From: Roseicyclus salinarum
GTDB lineage: Bacteria > Pseudomonadota > Alphaproteobacteria > Rhodobacterales > Rhodobacteraceae
Direction: 5' to 3'
Assembly: GCF_029624655.1 (NCBI RefSeq)
Contig: NZ_JARRSA010000014.1
Coordinates: forward strand, 1-64,000
Length of the DNA: 64,000 bases
Of this stretch, positions 40,933 to 49,025 are shown one piece after another. Position 1 is the stretch's first letter; every line of letters begins with the position of its first letter. The notes under the pieces are model-generated. The model had not been told where the DNA came from. It saw nothing but the letters and a program-made list of their open reading frames with translations, and did no database searches. Position numbers and translations under genes: made by a program.

Positions 40933-42588
40933 ATGTCCGAGATCGAACGCGAAAGCATGGAATACGACGTGGTCATCGTCGGCGCGGGGCCCGCGGGCCT
41001 GTCGGCGGCGATCCGCCTGAAGCAGCTCGACCCCGACCTGAGCGTCGTCGTCCTCGAGAAGGGATCGGAGGTCGGCGCGCACATCCTGTCGGGCGCCGTG
41101 CTGGATCCCGTGGGCCTGGACCTTCTGATCCCCGACTGGAAGCAGAAGGGCGCGCCCATCGACGTTCCGGTGCGCGAGGATCGCTTCTACGTCCTCGGCG
41201 AGGGCGGTGGCGTGCGCATCCCCAACTGGGTGATGCCAGGGCTGATGAACAACCACGGCAACTACATCGTCTCGATGGGCAACGTCTGCCGCTGGATGGC
41301 CGGGCAGGCCGAGGAGCTTGGCGTCGAAGTCTTCCCCGGCATGTCCTGCTCCGAGATCGTCTATGGCGAGAACGGCGAGGTGAAGGGCGTGGTCGCGGGC
41401 GAATTCGGCCTGAACCCCGACGGCACGCCGGGCGACGGCTACGAGCCGGGCATGGAGCTTCACGGCAAGTATGTCTTCCTCGGCGAGGGCGTGCGCGGTT
41501 CGCTGACCAAGGAAGTCATGGCGAAATACGATCTTCAGGCGGGTCGCGACCCGCAGAAGTTCGGCCTCGGCATGAAGGAGATCTGGGAGATCGACCCCGC
41601 GAAGCACAAGCCGGGCAAGGTCGTGCACACCATGGGCTGGCCGCTGGGCAAGAACGCGGGCGGCGGATCGTTCATCTACCACCTCGACAACAACCAGGTC
41701 TATGTCGGCTTCGTGGTGCACCTGAACTACGAGAACCCGTATCTATACCCCTACATGGAATTCCAGCGCTTCAAGCATCACCCGATGGTGGCGGAGCTTC
41801 TGAAGGGTGGAAAGCGCATCGCCTATGGCGCGCGCGCCATCGCCGAGGGCGGGTGGCAGTCGATGCCGAAGGCCGTGGCGCCCGGCGCCGCGATCCTTGG
41901 CTGCGGCGTCGGCCTCGTGAACGTGCCGCGCATCAAGGGCAACCACAACGCGATGCTGTCGGGAATGCAGGCCGCCGAGGCCGCCCACGCCGCCATCGCC
42001 GCGGGACGTTCGGGCGACGAGCTCGTGGCCTACGACGACTACCTCCACAAGGACGGCCCGATCGCGCGCGACCTCAAGCCCGTGCGCAACGTCAAGCCGC
42101 TGTGGTCGAAATACGGGCTCACGGGCGGTGTCGTCCTCGGCGGCATGGACATGTGGACCAACAGCCTTTTCGGCGCGTCCGTCTTCGGCACCATGAAGCA
42201 CGGCAAGTCCGACGCGGAAGCGACCGGCAAGGCCAGGAAGTTCAAGCCAATCGACTATCCCAGGCCCGACGGCGTCCTTAGCTTCGACCGGCTGACCAAT
42301 GTCAGCTTCTCGATGACCAACCACGAGGAACACCAGCCGTCGCACCTGAAGCTTCTGGACGACAGCGTGCCGATCGCGGTCAACCTGCCGGAATACGCCG
42401 AGCCCGCGGAACGCTACTGCCCCGCCGGCGTCTACGAGGTGGTGCGCGAAGAGGGCAAGGATCCGCGGTTCGTGATCAACTTCCAGAACTGCGTCCACTG
42501 CAAGACCTGCGACATCAAGGATCCCTCGCAGAACATCAAGTGGACCGTGCCTCAGGGGGGGGATGGGCCAAACTATCCCAATATGTGA
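40933..42588 (+). CDS. Electron transfer flavoprotein-ubiquinone oxidoreductase
   Basis: Membrane-associated FAD/[4Fe-4S] enzyme that passes electrons from ETF (fatty acid and amino acid oxidation) to ubiquinone. The protein has 551 residues: FAD site VVIVGAGPAGLSAAIRL near residues 13-29, VLEKGSEVGAHILSGAVLDP, GWPLGKNAGGGSFIYHL, GVGLVNVPRIKGNHNAMLSGM, and the C-terminal cluster cysteines in RYCPAGVYEV and NCVHCKTCDIKDPSQNI. The start is ATG 40933 after GGAGGAA; the frame extends 23 codons upstream. Confidence 0.97.
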   Translation: MSEIERESMEYDVVIVGAGPAGLSAAIRLKQLDPDLSVVVLEKGSEVGAHILSGAVLDPVGLDLLIPDWKQKGAPIDVPVREDRFYVLGEGGGVRIPNWVMPGLMNNHGNYIVSMGNVCRWMAGQAEELGVEVFPGMSCSEIVYGENGEVKGVVAGEFGLNPDGTPGDGYEPGMELHGKYVFLGEGVRGSLTKEVMAKYDLQAGRDPQKFGLGMKEIWEIDPAKHKPGKVVHTMGWPLGKNAGGGSFIYHLDNNQVYVGFVVHLNYENPYLYPYMEFQRFKHHPMVAELLKGGKRIAYGARAIAEGGWQSMPKAVAPGAAILGCGVGLVNVPRIKGNHNAMLSGMQAAEAAHAAIAAGRSGDELVAYDDYLHKDGPIARDLKPVRNVKPLWSKYGLTGGVVLGGMDMWTNSLFGASVFGTMKHGKSDAEATGKARKFKPIDYPRPDGVLSFDRLTNVSFSMTNHEEHQPSHLKLLDDSVPIAVNLPEYAEPAERYCPAGVYEVVREEGKDPRFVINFQNCVHCKTCDIKDPSQNIKWTVPQGGDGPNYPNM

Positions 42589-42662
42589 CGCTCCGGCGCG
42601 CACCTTGCGGCGGACCGCGCGAAAGCGTGACCGGCAAAGTGCGCCGCCGCCGTCTGCCCGCG

Positions 42663-42692
42663 TTGCCCTGAGGGTCCTCGCGCCCTAGTGTC
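42663..42692 (+). promoter_or_regulatory. Candidate promoter for the TPR-ispE operon
   Basis: TTGCCC (42663-42668), 18-bp spacer, TAGTGT (42687-42692), about 25 bp before the ATG at 42718. Confidence 0.4.
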
Positions 42693-42717
42693 CGTCACGA
42701 GCGAAGGGGAGGTTCAG

Positions 42718-44415
42718 ATGCCCATTTTCCGCCGACTTGGTTGCGCAGCGGCGCTTGCCGCCCTGCTGGCGTCGGCCGCGCCCGCAGCGGCGCAGCAGGA
42801 CGCCGGGCTCGCCGGGGCCTACCTCGCGGCGCGGTTGGCCTCGCTCGAGGGCGATCACAGGGAGGCCGCCGAGTATTTCGAGCGCGCCCTTCGCGCCGAC
42901 CCCGGAAACCCGATCCTCATCTCGAACGCGATCTTCGCGAATGCCGCGCTCGGGCGCTGGGACGCCGCGGCCGCCATCGCCGCCGACCTTCCCGAAGACG
43001 CCAACGGGCAGGAGCTTGCCGGCCTCGTGACCTTCGTGGAGACCTTGCGCGCGGGCGACCTTGAGGGAGCGCGAGAGGCCGTCGAGGCCGGGCGCGGCGG
43101 CGGGCCTTTCGTCGACGACCTCGCGCGCGGCTGGATCGCGCTGGGCGAGGGGAACATGGACCGCGCGGAACAGGCCTTCATGGCGCTGACCACTGAGCCC
43201 GGCCTCGCCGAACTTGCGTGGCTGCATCTGGGCCTCGCCCGCGCCGCGGTGGGCGATTTCGAGGCCGCCGACGACATCCTTTCGGGCGAAAGCGCGGGCC
43301 GCATCAGCCAGACCGAGCGCATCGTGCGGGCCCGCGCCGAGATCCTCGTGCAGCTTGATCGCCGCGCCGAGGCGCTTGACCTTCTGGACGGCTACACGCA
43401 GCGCGTCCCCGACCCCGCGCTTCTGGCGCTTCAGGCCCGGATCGGCGCCGGCGCCGAGGGCCCATACAGCTTCGTGACCAACGCCCAGGAGGGCATCGCC
43501 GAGGTGTTCTTCACCGTGGCGCAGGCCTTCGGCAGCGACAATTCCGGCAGCCTGCCGCTGATCTATGCGCGCGCGGCGCACGGCATCTCGCCCGCGCACA
43601 GCGACGCGCTGATCCTTGCCGCGCTGCTTCTGGCGGACAGCGAGCACTATGACCTCGCGGCCGAAACCTACGCGCTCGTGCCGCCGGGTGACGACCAGTA
43701 TGTCGAGGCGCAGATGGGCCGCGCCGAGGCGCTTGAGCAGCAGGGCGCGACCGAGGAGGCGCTCGCGTCGCTGGGCGCGCTGTCCCGGGAGCGTCCGGAC
43801 CTCGCCTCCGTTCACGCGGCGCTGGGCGACATGCAGCGCCGCAACGAGCAATGCGCAAGCGCCATCGAAAGCTATACCGCCGCGCTCGATCTCGTGGACG
43901 CGTCGCAGCCGCGATACTGGTTCATGTATTACGCCCGCGCGATCTGCCATCACGAGGTCGGCGACTGGCCGCCCGCCGAGGCCGATTTCCGCCGCGCGCT
44001 GGACCTGAACCCGGGCCAGCCCGAGGTCCTGAACTTCCTCGGCTATTCGTTGGTGGAGCAGCGCCGCAATCTCGACGAGGCGCTCGGCATGATCGAGGAG
44101 GCCGTCGCCGCGCGGCCCGACAGCGGCTACATCGTCGACTCGCTTGCCTGGGTCTTCTACCGCCTCGGGCGGTTCGACGAGGCGGTGGAGCCGATGGAGC
44201 GCGCGGTCGAGCTGTTGCCGACCGACCCGATCATCAACGACCACCTCGGCGACGTCTACTGGATGGTAGACCGCCGGCGCGAGGCCCGTTTCCAGTGGGA
44301 GCGCGCGCTCAGCCTCGAACCGGCCGACGAGGATGCGGAGCGCATTCGCCTCAAGCTGGAGATCGGCCTCGACCAGGTGCTGGAACAGGAAGGCGGCGTG
44401 GGCGAGACGCAGTGA
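42718..44415 (+). CDS. Exported tetratricopeptide-repeat protein
   Basis: A 565-residue protein with a signal peptide (LGCAAALAALLASAAPAAAQ, cut near residue 26) and many TPR-like helical repeats, clearest at LASLEGDHREAAEYFERALRADPGNP near the N-end and in the block from about residue 370 to 540. Probably a periplasmic scaffold. The ATG at 42718 follows GGGAGG. Coupled to ispE by GTGA. This pairing is common in related genomes, but no shared task is known to me. Confidence 0.88.
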   Translation: MPIFRRLGCAAALAALLASAAPAAAQQDAGLAGAYLAARLASLEGDHREAAEYFERALRADPGNPILISNAIFANAALGRWDAAAAIAADLPEDANGQELAGLVTFVETLRAGDLEGAREAVEAGRGGGPFVDDLARGWIALGEGNMDRAEQAFMALTTEPGLAELAWLHLGLARAAVGDFEAADDILSGESAGRISQTERIVRARAEILVQLDRRAEALDLLDGYTQRVPDPALLALQARIGAGAEGPYSFVTNAQEGIAEVFFTVAQAFGSDNSGSLPLIYARAAHGISPAHSDALILAALLLADSEHYDLAAETYALVPPGDDQYVEAQMGRAEALEQQGATEEALASLGALSRERPDLASVHAALGDMQRRNEQCASAIESYTAALDLVDASQPRYWFMYYARAICHHEVGDWPPAEADFRRALDLNPGQPEVLNFLGYSLVEQRRNLDEALGMIEEAVAARPDSGYIVDSLAWVFYRLGRFDEAVEPMERAVELLPTDPIINDHLGDVYWMVDRRREARFQWERALSLEPADEDAERIRLKLEIGLDQVLEQEGGVGETQ

Positions 44416-45248
44416 GGATTTTCGCGCCCGCGAAGGTCAACCTGGCGCTGCACGTCACCGGGCGCCGCGACGACGGCTATCACCTGCTCGACTCGCTCGT
44501 CGTCTTCGCCGGCACGGGTGACTGGCTCGACATCGCGCCGGCGCCCGAGCTTCGTTTCTCGGTCAGCGGGCCTCGTGCGCGGGGCGTCCCGGCCGATGCC
44601 AGCAACCTCGTCTGGCGCGCCGCGGACGCGTTCCGAAGCGGGCGTGGCGCGGCCATCCTTCTCGACAAGCACCTCCCTCATGCCGGTGGTATCGGCGGCG
44701 GTTCGGCCGATGCGGGCGCCGCGATGCGCGGCCTTGCCGTGTTGTGGGGGATGCCGGCGCCGTCTCTGGCAGACCAGCTCGCGATCGGGGCCGACATTCC
44801 CGTCTGCCTGGCCAGCAGGCCCGCACGGATGCGGGGCATCGGCGAGGTTCTGGACCCCGTGCCACCCATGCCCGGTCTCTGGCTCGTCCTTGTCAATCCA
44901 GGCGTCGAGGTGCCCACGGGACCCGTCTTCAAGGCGCTGCCTGCCGTCGACAACGCGCCGATGCCCGTGCCCGCATGGACCGATGCCGAAGGGCTGATCG
45001 GGTGGCTTCGGGATACGCGCAACGACCTGGAGGATGCCGCCTGCAGCCTCGTGCCGCAGGTTTCGGACGTGCTCGAAGCCCTCTCGCGCGGGGGCGGCTG
45101 CCGCCTTGCGCGGATGAGCGGGTCTGGCGGCACCTGCTTCGGGCTTTTCACTGGGGAGGCCGAGGCGCGCGAAGCGGCCGCGCGGCTTCGCGGCGAGAGG
45201 CCGGACTGGTGGGTCGCCGCGGCGCCCGTGCTGCGGGACGCGCCCTGA
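44412..45248 (+). CDS. ispE: 4-diphosphocytidyl-2-C-methyl-D-erythritol kinase
   Basis: GHMP kinase of the MEP isoprenoid pathway. The protein has 278 residues: FAPAKVNLALHVTGRRDDGYHLLDSL at the start, the ATP loop HAGGIGGGSADAGAAMRGL near residue 92, IGADIPVCL, and C-terminal ARMSGSGGTCFGLF. The start is GTG 44412 overlapping the TPR gene. Converges on the polyprenyl synthase gene with only six bp between stops, placing two isoprenoid genes end to end. Confidence 0.95.
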   Translation: MRIFAPAKVNLALHVTGRRDDGYHLLDSLVVFAGTGDWLDIAPAPELRFSVSGPRARGVPADASNLVWRAADAFRSGRGAAILLDKHLPHAGGIGGGSADAGAAMRGLAVLWGMPAPSLADQLAIGADIPVCLASRPARMRGIGEVLDPVPPMPGLWLVLVNPGVEVPTGPVFKALPAVDNAPMPVPAWTDAEGLIGWLRDTRNDLEDAACSLVPQVSDVLEALSRGGGCRLARMSGSGGTCFGLFTGEAEAREAAARLRGERPDWWVAAAPVLRDAP

Positions 45249-45254
45249 GCGGCG

Positions 45255-46256
45255 TCAGGTCAGGCGCGCGACCACATAATCGGCGAGGTCCGAAAGCATC
45301 CCGGTAAGCTCGTGCGCCGGAACGTGCGACAGCGCGTCCTTGGCGTTGGCGGCATGGCGGCGCGCTTCCGCCCGCGTCTCCTCCAGCGTGCCGTGCCGGC
45401 GCAGGATGACCATGGCCTGCTCCAGATCGCCATCGCGCTGGTCGCCCTTCTCGATGGTGCGCACCCAGAAGGCGCGTTCCGAGGCGTCGGCGCGCGCGAC
45501 GGCGCGGATCACCGGCAGCGTCAGTTTCCGCTCGCGGAAATCGTCGCCCGTATTCTTGCCGATCTCGCCCGCGGCCCCGCCCCAGTCCAGCAGGTCGTCC
45601 GCCATCTGGAACGCGACGCCAAGGCCGTCTCCGTAACGCGCCAGCGCCTGCACCACGTCGTCGTCCTGCCCCGCGATCACGCCGCCGACCTCGCAGGCCG
45701 CCTCGAACAGCGCGGCGGTCTTGCCGCGGATGACCTGCAGGTAGATGTCCTCGGTCGTGGCGAGGTTCATGGCCGCGGACAGCTGCAGCACCTCGCCCTC
45801 GGCGATCGTCGCGGCGGCGTTCGACAGGATGTCTAGGACCCGCAGGCTCCGGGTCTCGACCATCAGCTGGAAGGACCGAGCGAACAGGTAGTCGCCGACC
45901 AGCACGCTCGACTTGTTGTCCCACAGGAGGTTGGCCGTGGGCCGTCCGCGGCGGCGTGCGCTTTCGTCCACGACGTCGTCGTGCAGCAGCGTCGCGGTAT
46001 GGATGAACTCGACCGTCGCGGCGAGCTTCCTGTGGTCCTCGCCCGCGTAGCCGCAAAGCCGGGCGGCGGCGAGGGTCAGCATCGGGCGGATGCGCTTTCC
46101 GCCGGCATCGACGAGGTGCGCGGTCACTTCGGGGATGCGCGGCGCGTGGCGCGACGCCATCCGGTCGCGGATCAGCGCGCCCACGGCCTCGAGATCGGCG
46201 CTCAGCGCGGCCTGCAGGCGTTCGTGCGGCTTGGTGGCGGCTTCATCGAGGCTCAT
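45255..46256 (-). CDS. ispB: Long-chain polyprenyl diphosphate synthase
   Basis: Builds the isoprenoid side chain of ubiquinone. The protein has 333 residues. FARM is DDVVD (93-97) and SARM is DDLLD (220-224), with GGKRIRPML near residue 52. A small residue, Ala88, sits five before the FARM, as expected for long-chain (octa- to decaprenyl) products. The start is ATG 46256; the open frame runs far upstream but only antisense to other genes. The exact chain length cannot be read from sequence here; ubiquinone-10 organisms would need decaprenyl. Confidence 0.93.
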   Translation of the reverse strand: MSLDEAATKPHERLQAALSADLEAVGALIRDRMASRHAPRIPEVTAHLVDAGGKRIRPMLTLAAARLCGYAGEDHRKLAATVEFIHTATLLHDDVVDESARRRGRPTANLLWDNKSSVLVGDYLFARSFQLMVETRSLRVLDILSNAAATIAEGEVLQLSAAMNLATTEDIYLQVIRGKTAALFEAACEVGGVIAGQDDDVVQALARYGDGLGVAFQMADDLLDWGGAAGEIGKNTGDDFRERKLTLPVIRAVARADASERAFWVRTIEKGDQRDGDLEQAMVILRRHGTLEETRAEARRHAANAKDALSHVPAHELTGMLSDLADYVVARLT

Positions 46257-46296
46257 GGCGCGGCTTTCCTTCCTGTCTCGACACCCGGCCCTCGCC

Positions 46297-46325
46297 TCGA
46301 CAATCGGGCGCGGTCCCCCTAAATG
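46297..46325 (+). promoter_or_regulatory. Candidate promoter for DUF2007 gene, start point next to the ATG
   Basis: TCGACA (46297-46302), exact 17-bp spacer, TAAATG (46320-46325). A start site about seven bp on would be at 46332, one base before the ATG at 46333. Same layout as the def1 promoter. Confidence 0.5.
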
Positions 46326-46332
46326 CCGGTTC

Positions 46333-46548
46333 ATGCTCGAGGTGCTGCGCAGCAACGACCTGACCGTGATCGCCTTCGCCTCGGCCCTGTTGTCCGGCGA
46401 GGATATAGAGGTCTTCGAGTTGGACGTCCATATGAGCGCCCTCGAGGGGTCGATCGGCATTTTGCCGCGCCGCCTTCTGGTGCGCCGCGCCGATGCATTC
46501 CGCGCCCGCGCCGTCCTTCGCGACAACGACCTCCCCGTGTCGGAATGA
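46333..46548 (+). CDS. DUF2007 domain protein
   Basis: A 71-residue protein matching the DUF2007 (putative signal-transducing) family: MLEVLRSNDLTVIAFASALLSGEDIEVFELD, then GSIGILPRRLLVRRAD. No ribosome site is visible and a promoter ends one leaderless step before the ATG. The stop overlaps the tRNA methyltransferase start (ATGA). Divergent from ispB. Confidence 0.88.
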   Translation: MLEVLRSNDLTVIAFASALLSGEDIEVFELDVHMSALEGSIGILPRRLLVRRADAFRARAVLRDNDLPVSE

Positions 46549-47309
46549 GTGTCACCCTGCCGCACGACGATCTGACCCGCGACGCCTTTCTGGGCGGCCG
46601 CGTCCACGCCTGGCAGCTTCGGCGCGGCTATCGCGCGGGAACGGACCCGGTTCTTCTTGCGGCGGCCTGTCCGGCGCGCGCTGGCGACAGTGTGCTCGAG
46701 CTTGGGTGCGGCGTCGGGGTGGCGAGCCTGTGCCTTGGCGTGCGCGTGCCGGACGTGCGCCTCACCGGCGTCGAGCGGCAGGCCGCCTATGCCGAGCTCG
46801 CGCGCCGGAACGCCACGGAGGGCGGTGTGGACCTCGATGTCGTGACGGCGGATCTGGCGGCGCTCCCGCGCGAGCTGAAGCAGCGCGCCTTCGGACACGT
46901 CATCGCCAATCCGCCGTATTTCCGGCCCGGCGACGGCACCGCCGCCGACGATGCCGGGCGCGAGGCCGCCCTCCGCGAGGAGACGCCGCTTGCCGCCTGG
47001 ACCGAGGCCGCTTTTGCGCGGCTCGCGCCGAAGGGATGGCTCACGATGATCCAGACCGCCGAACGCCTGCCGGACCTGCTGGGCGTTCTGGGCGGGTTCG
47101 GCTCCATCTCGGTCCTGCCGCTTCAATCGCGTCCGGGCCGTCCCGCCGGCCGCGTCCTGCTTCGGGCGCGCAAGGGCGGGCGGGCCCCGTTCCGCCTGCT
47201 TCCTGCACTTCTTGTACATGAAGGCGAAAGCCATCTCAGCGATGGCGAGAGCTTCACGAAGGAGTTGAACGGCATCCTGCGCGACGGGATGCCGATCGCC
47301 TGGCCCTGA
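46545..47309 (+). CDS. tRNA1(Val) (adenine-N6)-methyltransferase family protein
   Basis: A 254-residue class I methyltransferase of the TrmN6/YfiC group. SAM site LELGCGVGVASL at 51-62 and catalytic NPPYF at 122-126, with the N-terminal FLGGRVHAWQLRRGYRAGTDPVLLAA typical of the family (the E. coli enzyme methylates A37 of tRNA-Val). Motif fit is strong; the precise tRNA target is inference. The start is the ATGA overlap with DUF2007. Confidence 0.88.
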   Translation: MSVTLPHDDLTRDAFLGGRVHAWQLRRGYRAGTDPVLLAAACPARAGDSVLELGCGVGVASLCLGVRVPDVRLTGVERQAAYAELARRNATEGGVDLDVVTADLAALPRELKQRAFGHVIANPPYFRPGDGTAADDAGREAALREETPLAAWTEAAFARLAPKGWLTMIQTAERLPDLLGVLGGFGSISVLPLQSRPGRPAGRVLLRARKGGRAPFRLLPALLVHEGESHLSDGESFTKELNGILRDGMPIAWP

Positions 47310-47419
47310 CGCGAGCGATATTCCGCATTTGAAATATCCTTTCGCGTGAATTGCGTGACACGACTCGCAATCCATGGTTGCCTTGATGCACTAACGTCAC
47401 AAACCAAGGAGGACTCACG

Positions 47420-47584
47420 ATGTCGCTAGGCGCCCATCTTCAGGAATTGAAGAAGAAACACGCGAACCTCTCCCAACGTGTGGAGGACGCGCAGCGTAGC
47501 CCTGGCATCGACGACCTTGCAGTGCGTGAGCTGAAGAAGGAAAAACTTCGCCTCAAGGAAGAAATTTCGCGCCTCGAGCACTGA
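47420..47584 (+). CDS. YdcH/DUF465-like small coiled-coil protein
   Basis: A 54-residue protein, MSLGAHLQELKKKHANLSQR then VEDAQRSPGIDDLAVRELKKEK and LRLKEEISRLEH. The pattern (long helix, DDLAVRELKKEKLRLKEEI) fits the DUF465/YdcH family of small helical hairpin proteins widespread in proteobacteria. It has a strong AAGGAGGA ribosome site (47406-47413). Function unknown. Confidence 0.88.
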   Translation: MSLGAHLQELKKKHANLSQRVEDAQRSPGIDDLAVRELKKEKLRLKEEISRLEH

Positions 47585-47601
47585 GGCGCAGCCCTGAAAC
47601 T

Positions 47602-47643
47602 GCCGAGGCCGCAGGCGCGCGCCCCGCAACACACGGCCTCGGC
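47602..47643. repeat. 10-bp perfect inverted repeat after the YdcH-like gene
   Basis: GCCGAGGCCG (47602-47611) pairs with CGGCCTCGGC (47634-47643); the loop contains a second palindrome GGCGCGCGCC (47614-47623). It lies 18 bp after the YdcH-like stop. It could stop transcription without a U-run or be part of a structured RNA in this 248-bp gap. Confidence 0.45.
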
Positions 47644-47768
47644 TCAAGGGCACCCCCCACATCGACATGATCGGAAACGGCCTGTCCCGCAGGGGACGGT
47701 CGCGTGCGCCGCCCCTTCCAAGCGTTGCGACAGGCGAAGGGCGGGGTTTCACCATGGGTATTGGTAAT

Positions 47769-47783
47769 GTCAGCGTTGCTGAC
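47769..47783. promoter_or_regulatory. 15-bp palindrome before the 44-residue ORF
   Basis: GTCAGC-GTT-GCTGAC, perfect arms, 49 bp before the ATG at 47833. Possible operator or leader hairpin. Confidence 0.4.
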
Positions 47784-47832
47784 CCATATTCAGGTCAAGG
47801 GAGACAGACCCGTCAGTCAAAGGACCTGATCC

Positions 47833-47967
47833 ATGTTCGATTATTCCGCCGATACCAAGGTGCGCGCCGTCATTTCGCGCGCCCATAAAGATCGCGCGCA
47901 TTACGTTGCCGGCCTCTTCGCCCGGATGTTCGGCCGCGCGACGGCCGGCCGCGCCGCGCGGGCCTGA
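47833..47967 (+). CDS. Putative 44-residue basic small protein
   Basis: An ORF of 44 codons plus stop: MFDYSADTKVRAVISRAHKD followed by RAHYVAGLFARMFGRATAG and RAARA. It has an AAAGGA ribosome site eight bp before the ATG, a palindrome upstream and a strong terminator 22 bp after the stop, so it looks like a complete small transcription unit. It is basic and helical. It resembles in style the very small stress-linked proteins of Rhodobacterales, but I cannot name a family. Confidence 0.6.
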   Translation: MFDYSADTKVRAVISRAHKDRAHYVAGLFARMFGRATAGRAARA

Positions 47968-47988
47968 CCCGTCGCAGGTTTCCGCGAA

Positions 47989-48024
47989 AAAGGCCGGGGC
48001 ACCGCGCGCCCCGGCCTTTCGTGT
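47989..48024. terminator. Strong bidirectional terminator
   Basis: AAAGGCCGGGGC (47989-48000), loop ACCGCGC, GCCCCGGCCTTT (48008-48019), a perfect 12-bp stem, then TCGTGTCTTTT. It serves the small ORF on the plus strand and, with A's on the other side, phaB on the minus strand. Confidence 0.85.
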
Positions 48025-48043
48025 CTTTTCCGGTCGCGGTTTC

Positions 48044-48766
48044 TCAGACGAAGAACTGCGCGCCGTTCGCCGAGATCGTCGATCCGTTGATGAAACCCGA
48101 GTCCTCCGACGCGAGGAACACGACGCAGCGCGCGATTTCCTCGGGTTCGCCGAGGCGACCTGCCGGGATCATGTTGATGATCGATTCGCGCACCTTCTCG
48201 GGCACGGCCATCACCATCTCGGTCGCGATATACCCCGGGCAGACCGCGTTGGCGGTGATGCCCGCGCGCGCGCCCTCCTGGGCGAGGGACTTGATGATGC
48301 CAAGATCGCCGGCCTTGGTCGCGGCATAGTTCACCTGCGCAAACTGGCCCTTCTGTCCGTTGATCGACGAGATGACGATGATGCGGCCGAACTTGCGCTC
48401 GCGCATTCCGGGCCAGACCGGGTGCACGGTGTTGAAGACACCGGTGAGGTTGGTGTCGATGACCTCGTGCCACTGCTCGGGCGTCATCTTGTGGAACGGG
48501 GCGTCACGGGTGATGCCGGCATTCGCCACGATCACGTCGATGGGGCCCAGATCGGCCTCGACCTTCGCGATGCCCTCTTTCGAGGAGTCGTAGTCGGCGA
48601 CGTTCCACTTGTAGGTCTTGATGCCGGTTTCCTCGGTGAACTTCGCGGCCTTTTCGTCGTTCCCCGCGTAGGTCGCGGCCACTTCGTAGCCTTCGGCCTT
48701 CAGCGCCTTGGAAATCGCTTCGCCGATGCCTCGCGTGCCGCCTGTGACGAGCGCTACTCTTGCCAT
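48044..48766 (-). CDS. phaB: Acetoacetyl-CoA reductase
   Basis: NADPH-dependent reduction of acetoacetyl-CoA to (R)-3-hydroxybutyryl-CoA for polyhydroxybutyrate. The 240-residue short-chain dehydrogenase has the TGGTRGIG nucleotide loop (8-15), NAG (82-84), Ser134, and YxxxK at Tyr147-Lys151, with the PhaB-type SINGQKGQFAQVNYAATKAG and C-terminal GSTISANGAQFFV. The start is ATG 48766 with GGAGGAGA before it. Downstream of phaA on the same strand, with a 259-bp gap that may hold its own promoter. Confidence 0.95.
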   Translation of the reverse strand: MARVALVTGGTRGIGEAISKALKAEGYEVAATYAGNDEKAAKFTEETGIKTYKWNVADYDSSKEGIAKVEADLGPIDVIVANAGITRDAPFHKMTPEQWHEVIDTNLTGVFNTVHPVWPGMRERKFGRIIVISSINGQKGQFAQVNYAATKAGDLGIIKSLAQEGARAGITANAVCPGYIATEMVMAVPEKVRESIINMIPAGRLGEPEEIARCVVFLASEDSGFINGSTISANGAQFFV

Positions 48767-49025
48767 CTGTCTCCTCCGCTTTGATGTCAGTCTTGTCTGT
48801 CTGTTTCGTTTTCAGCGCGCCAAGCGCAATTTTATTTCCCGAGGAAGATCAGCTTTCCCCTTGAGCGTCAAGCGAGGCGCGCGTGCCGCTTTCGTTGCGA
48901 GGAACCCGAGTGGCGCCCTGTCCGCCGATGCGCGGTGCACGCCGCACGTCATCCGCGGGGTGTGCCGGGCGCGCGCTGCAGCACCGGGTGTGCGGCGGGC
49001 CGGACGGCCCACCGCAAGCGCCGTC

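Noticed and set aside
48767-49025. Possible extra gene in the 259-bp phaA-phaB gap
   Set aside because: No ORF with a ribosome site and coding-like composition; the A/T-richer end near 48830 is better explained as a phaB promoter region.
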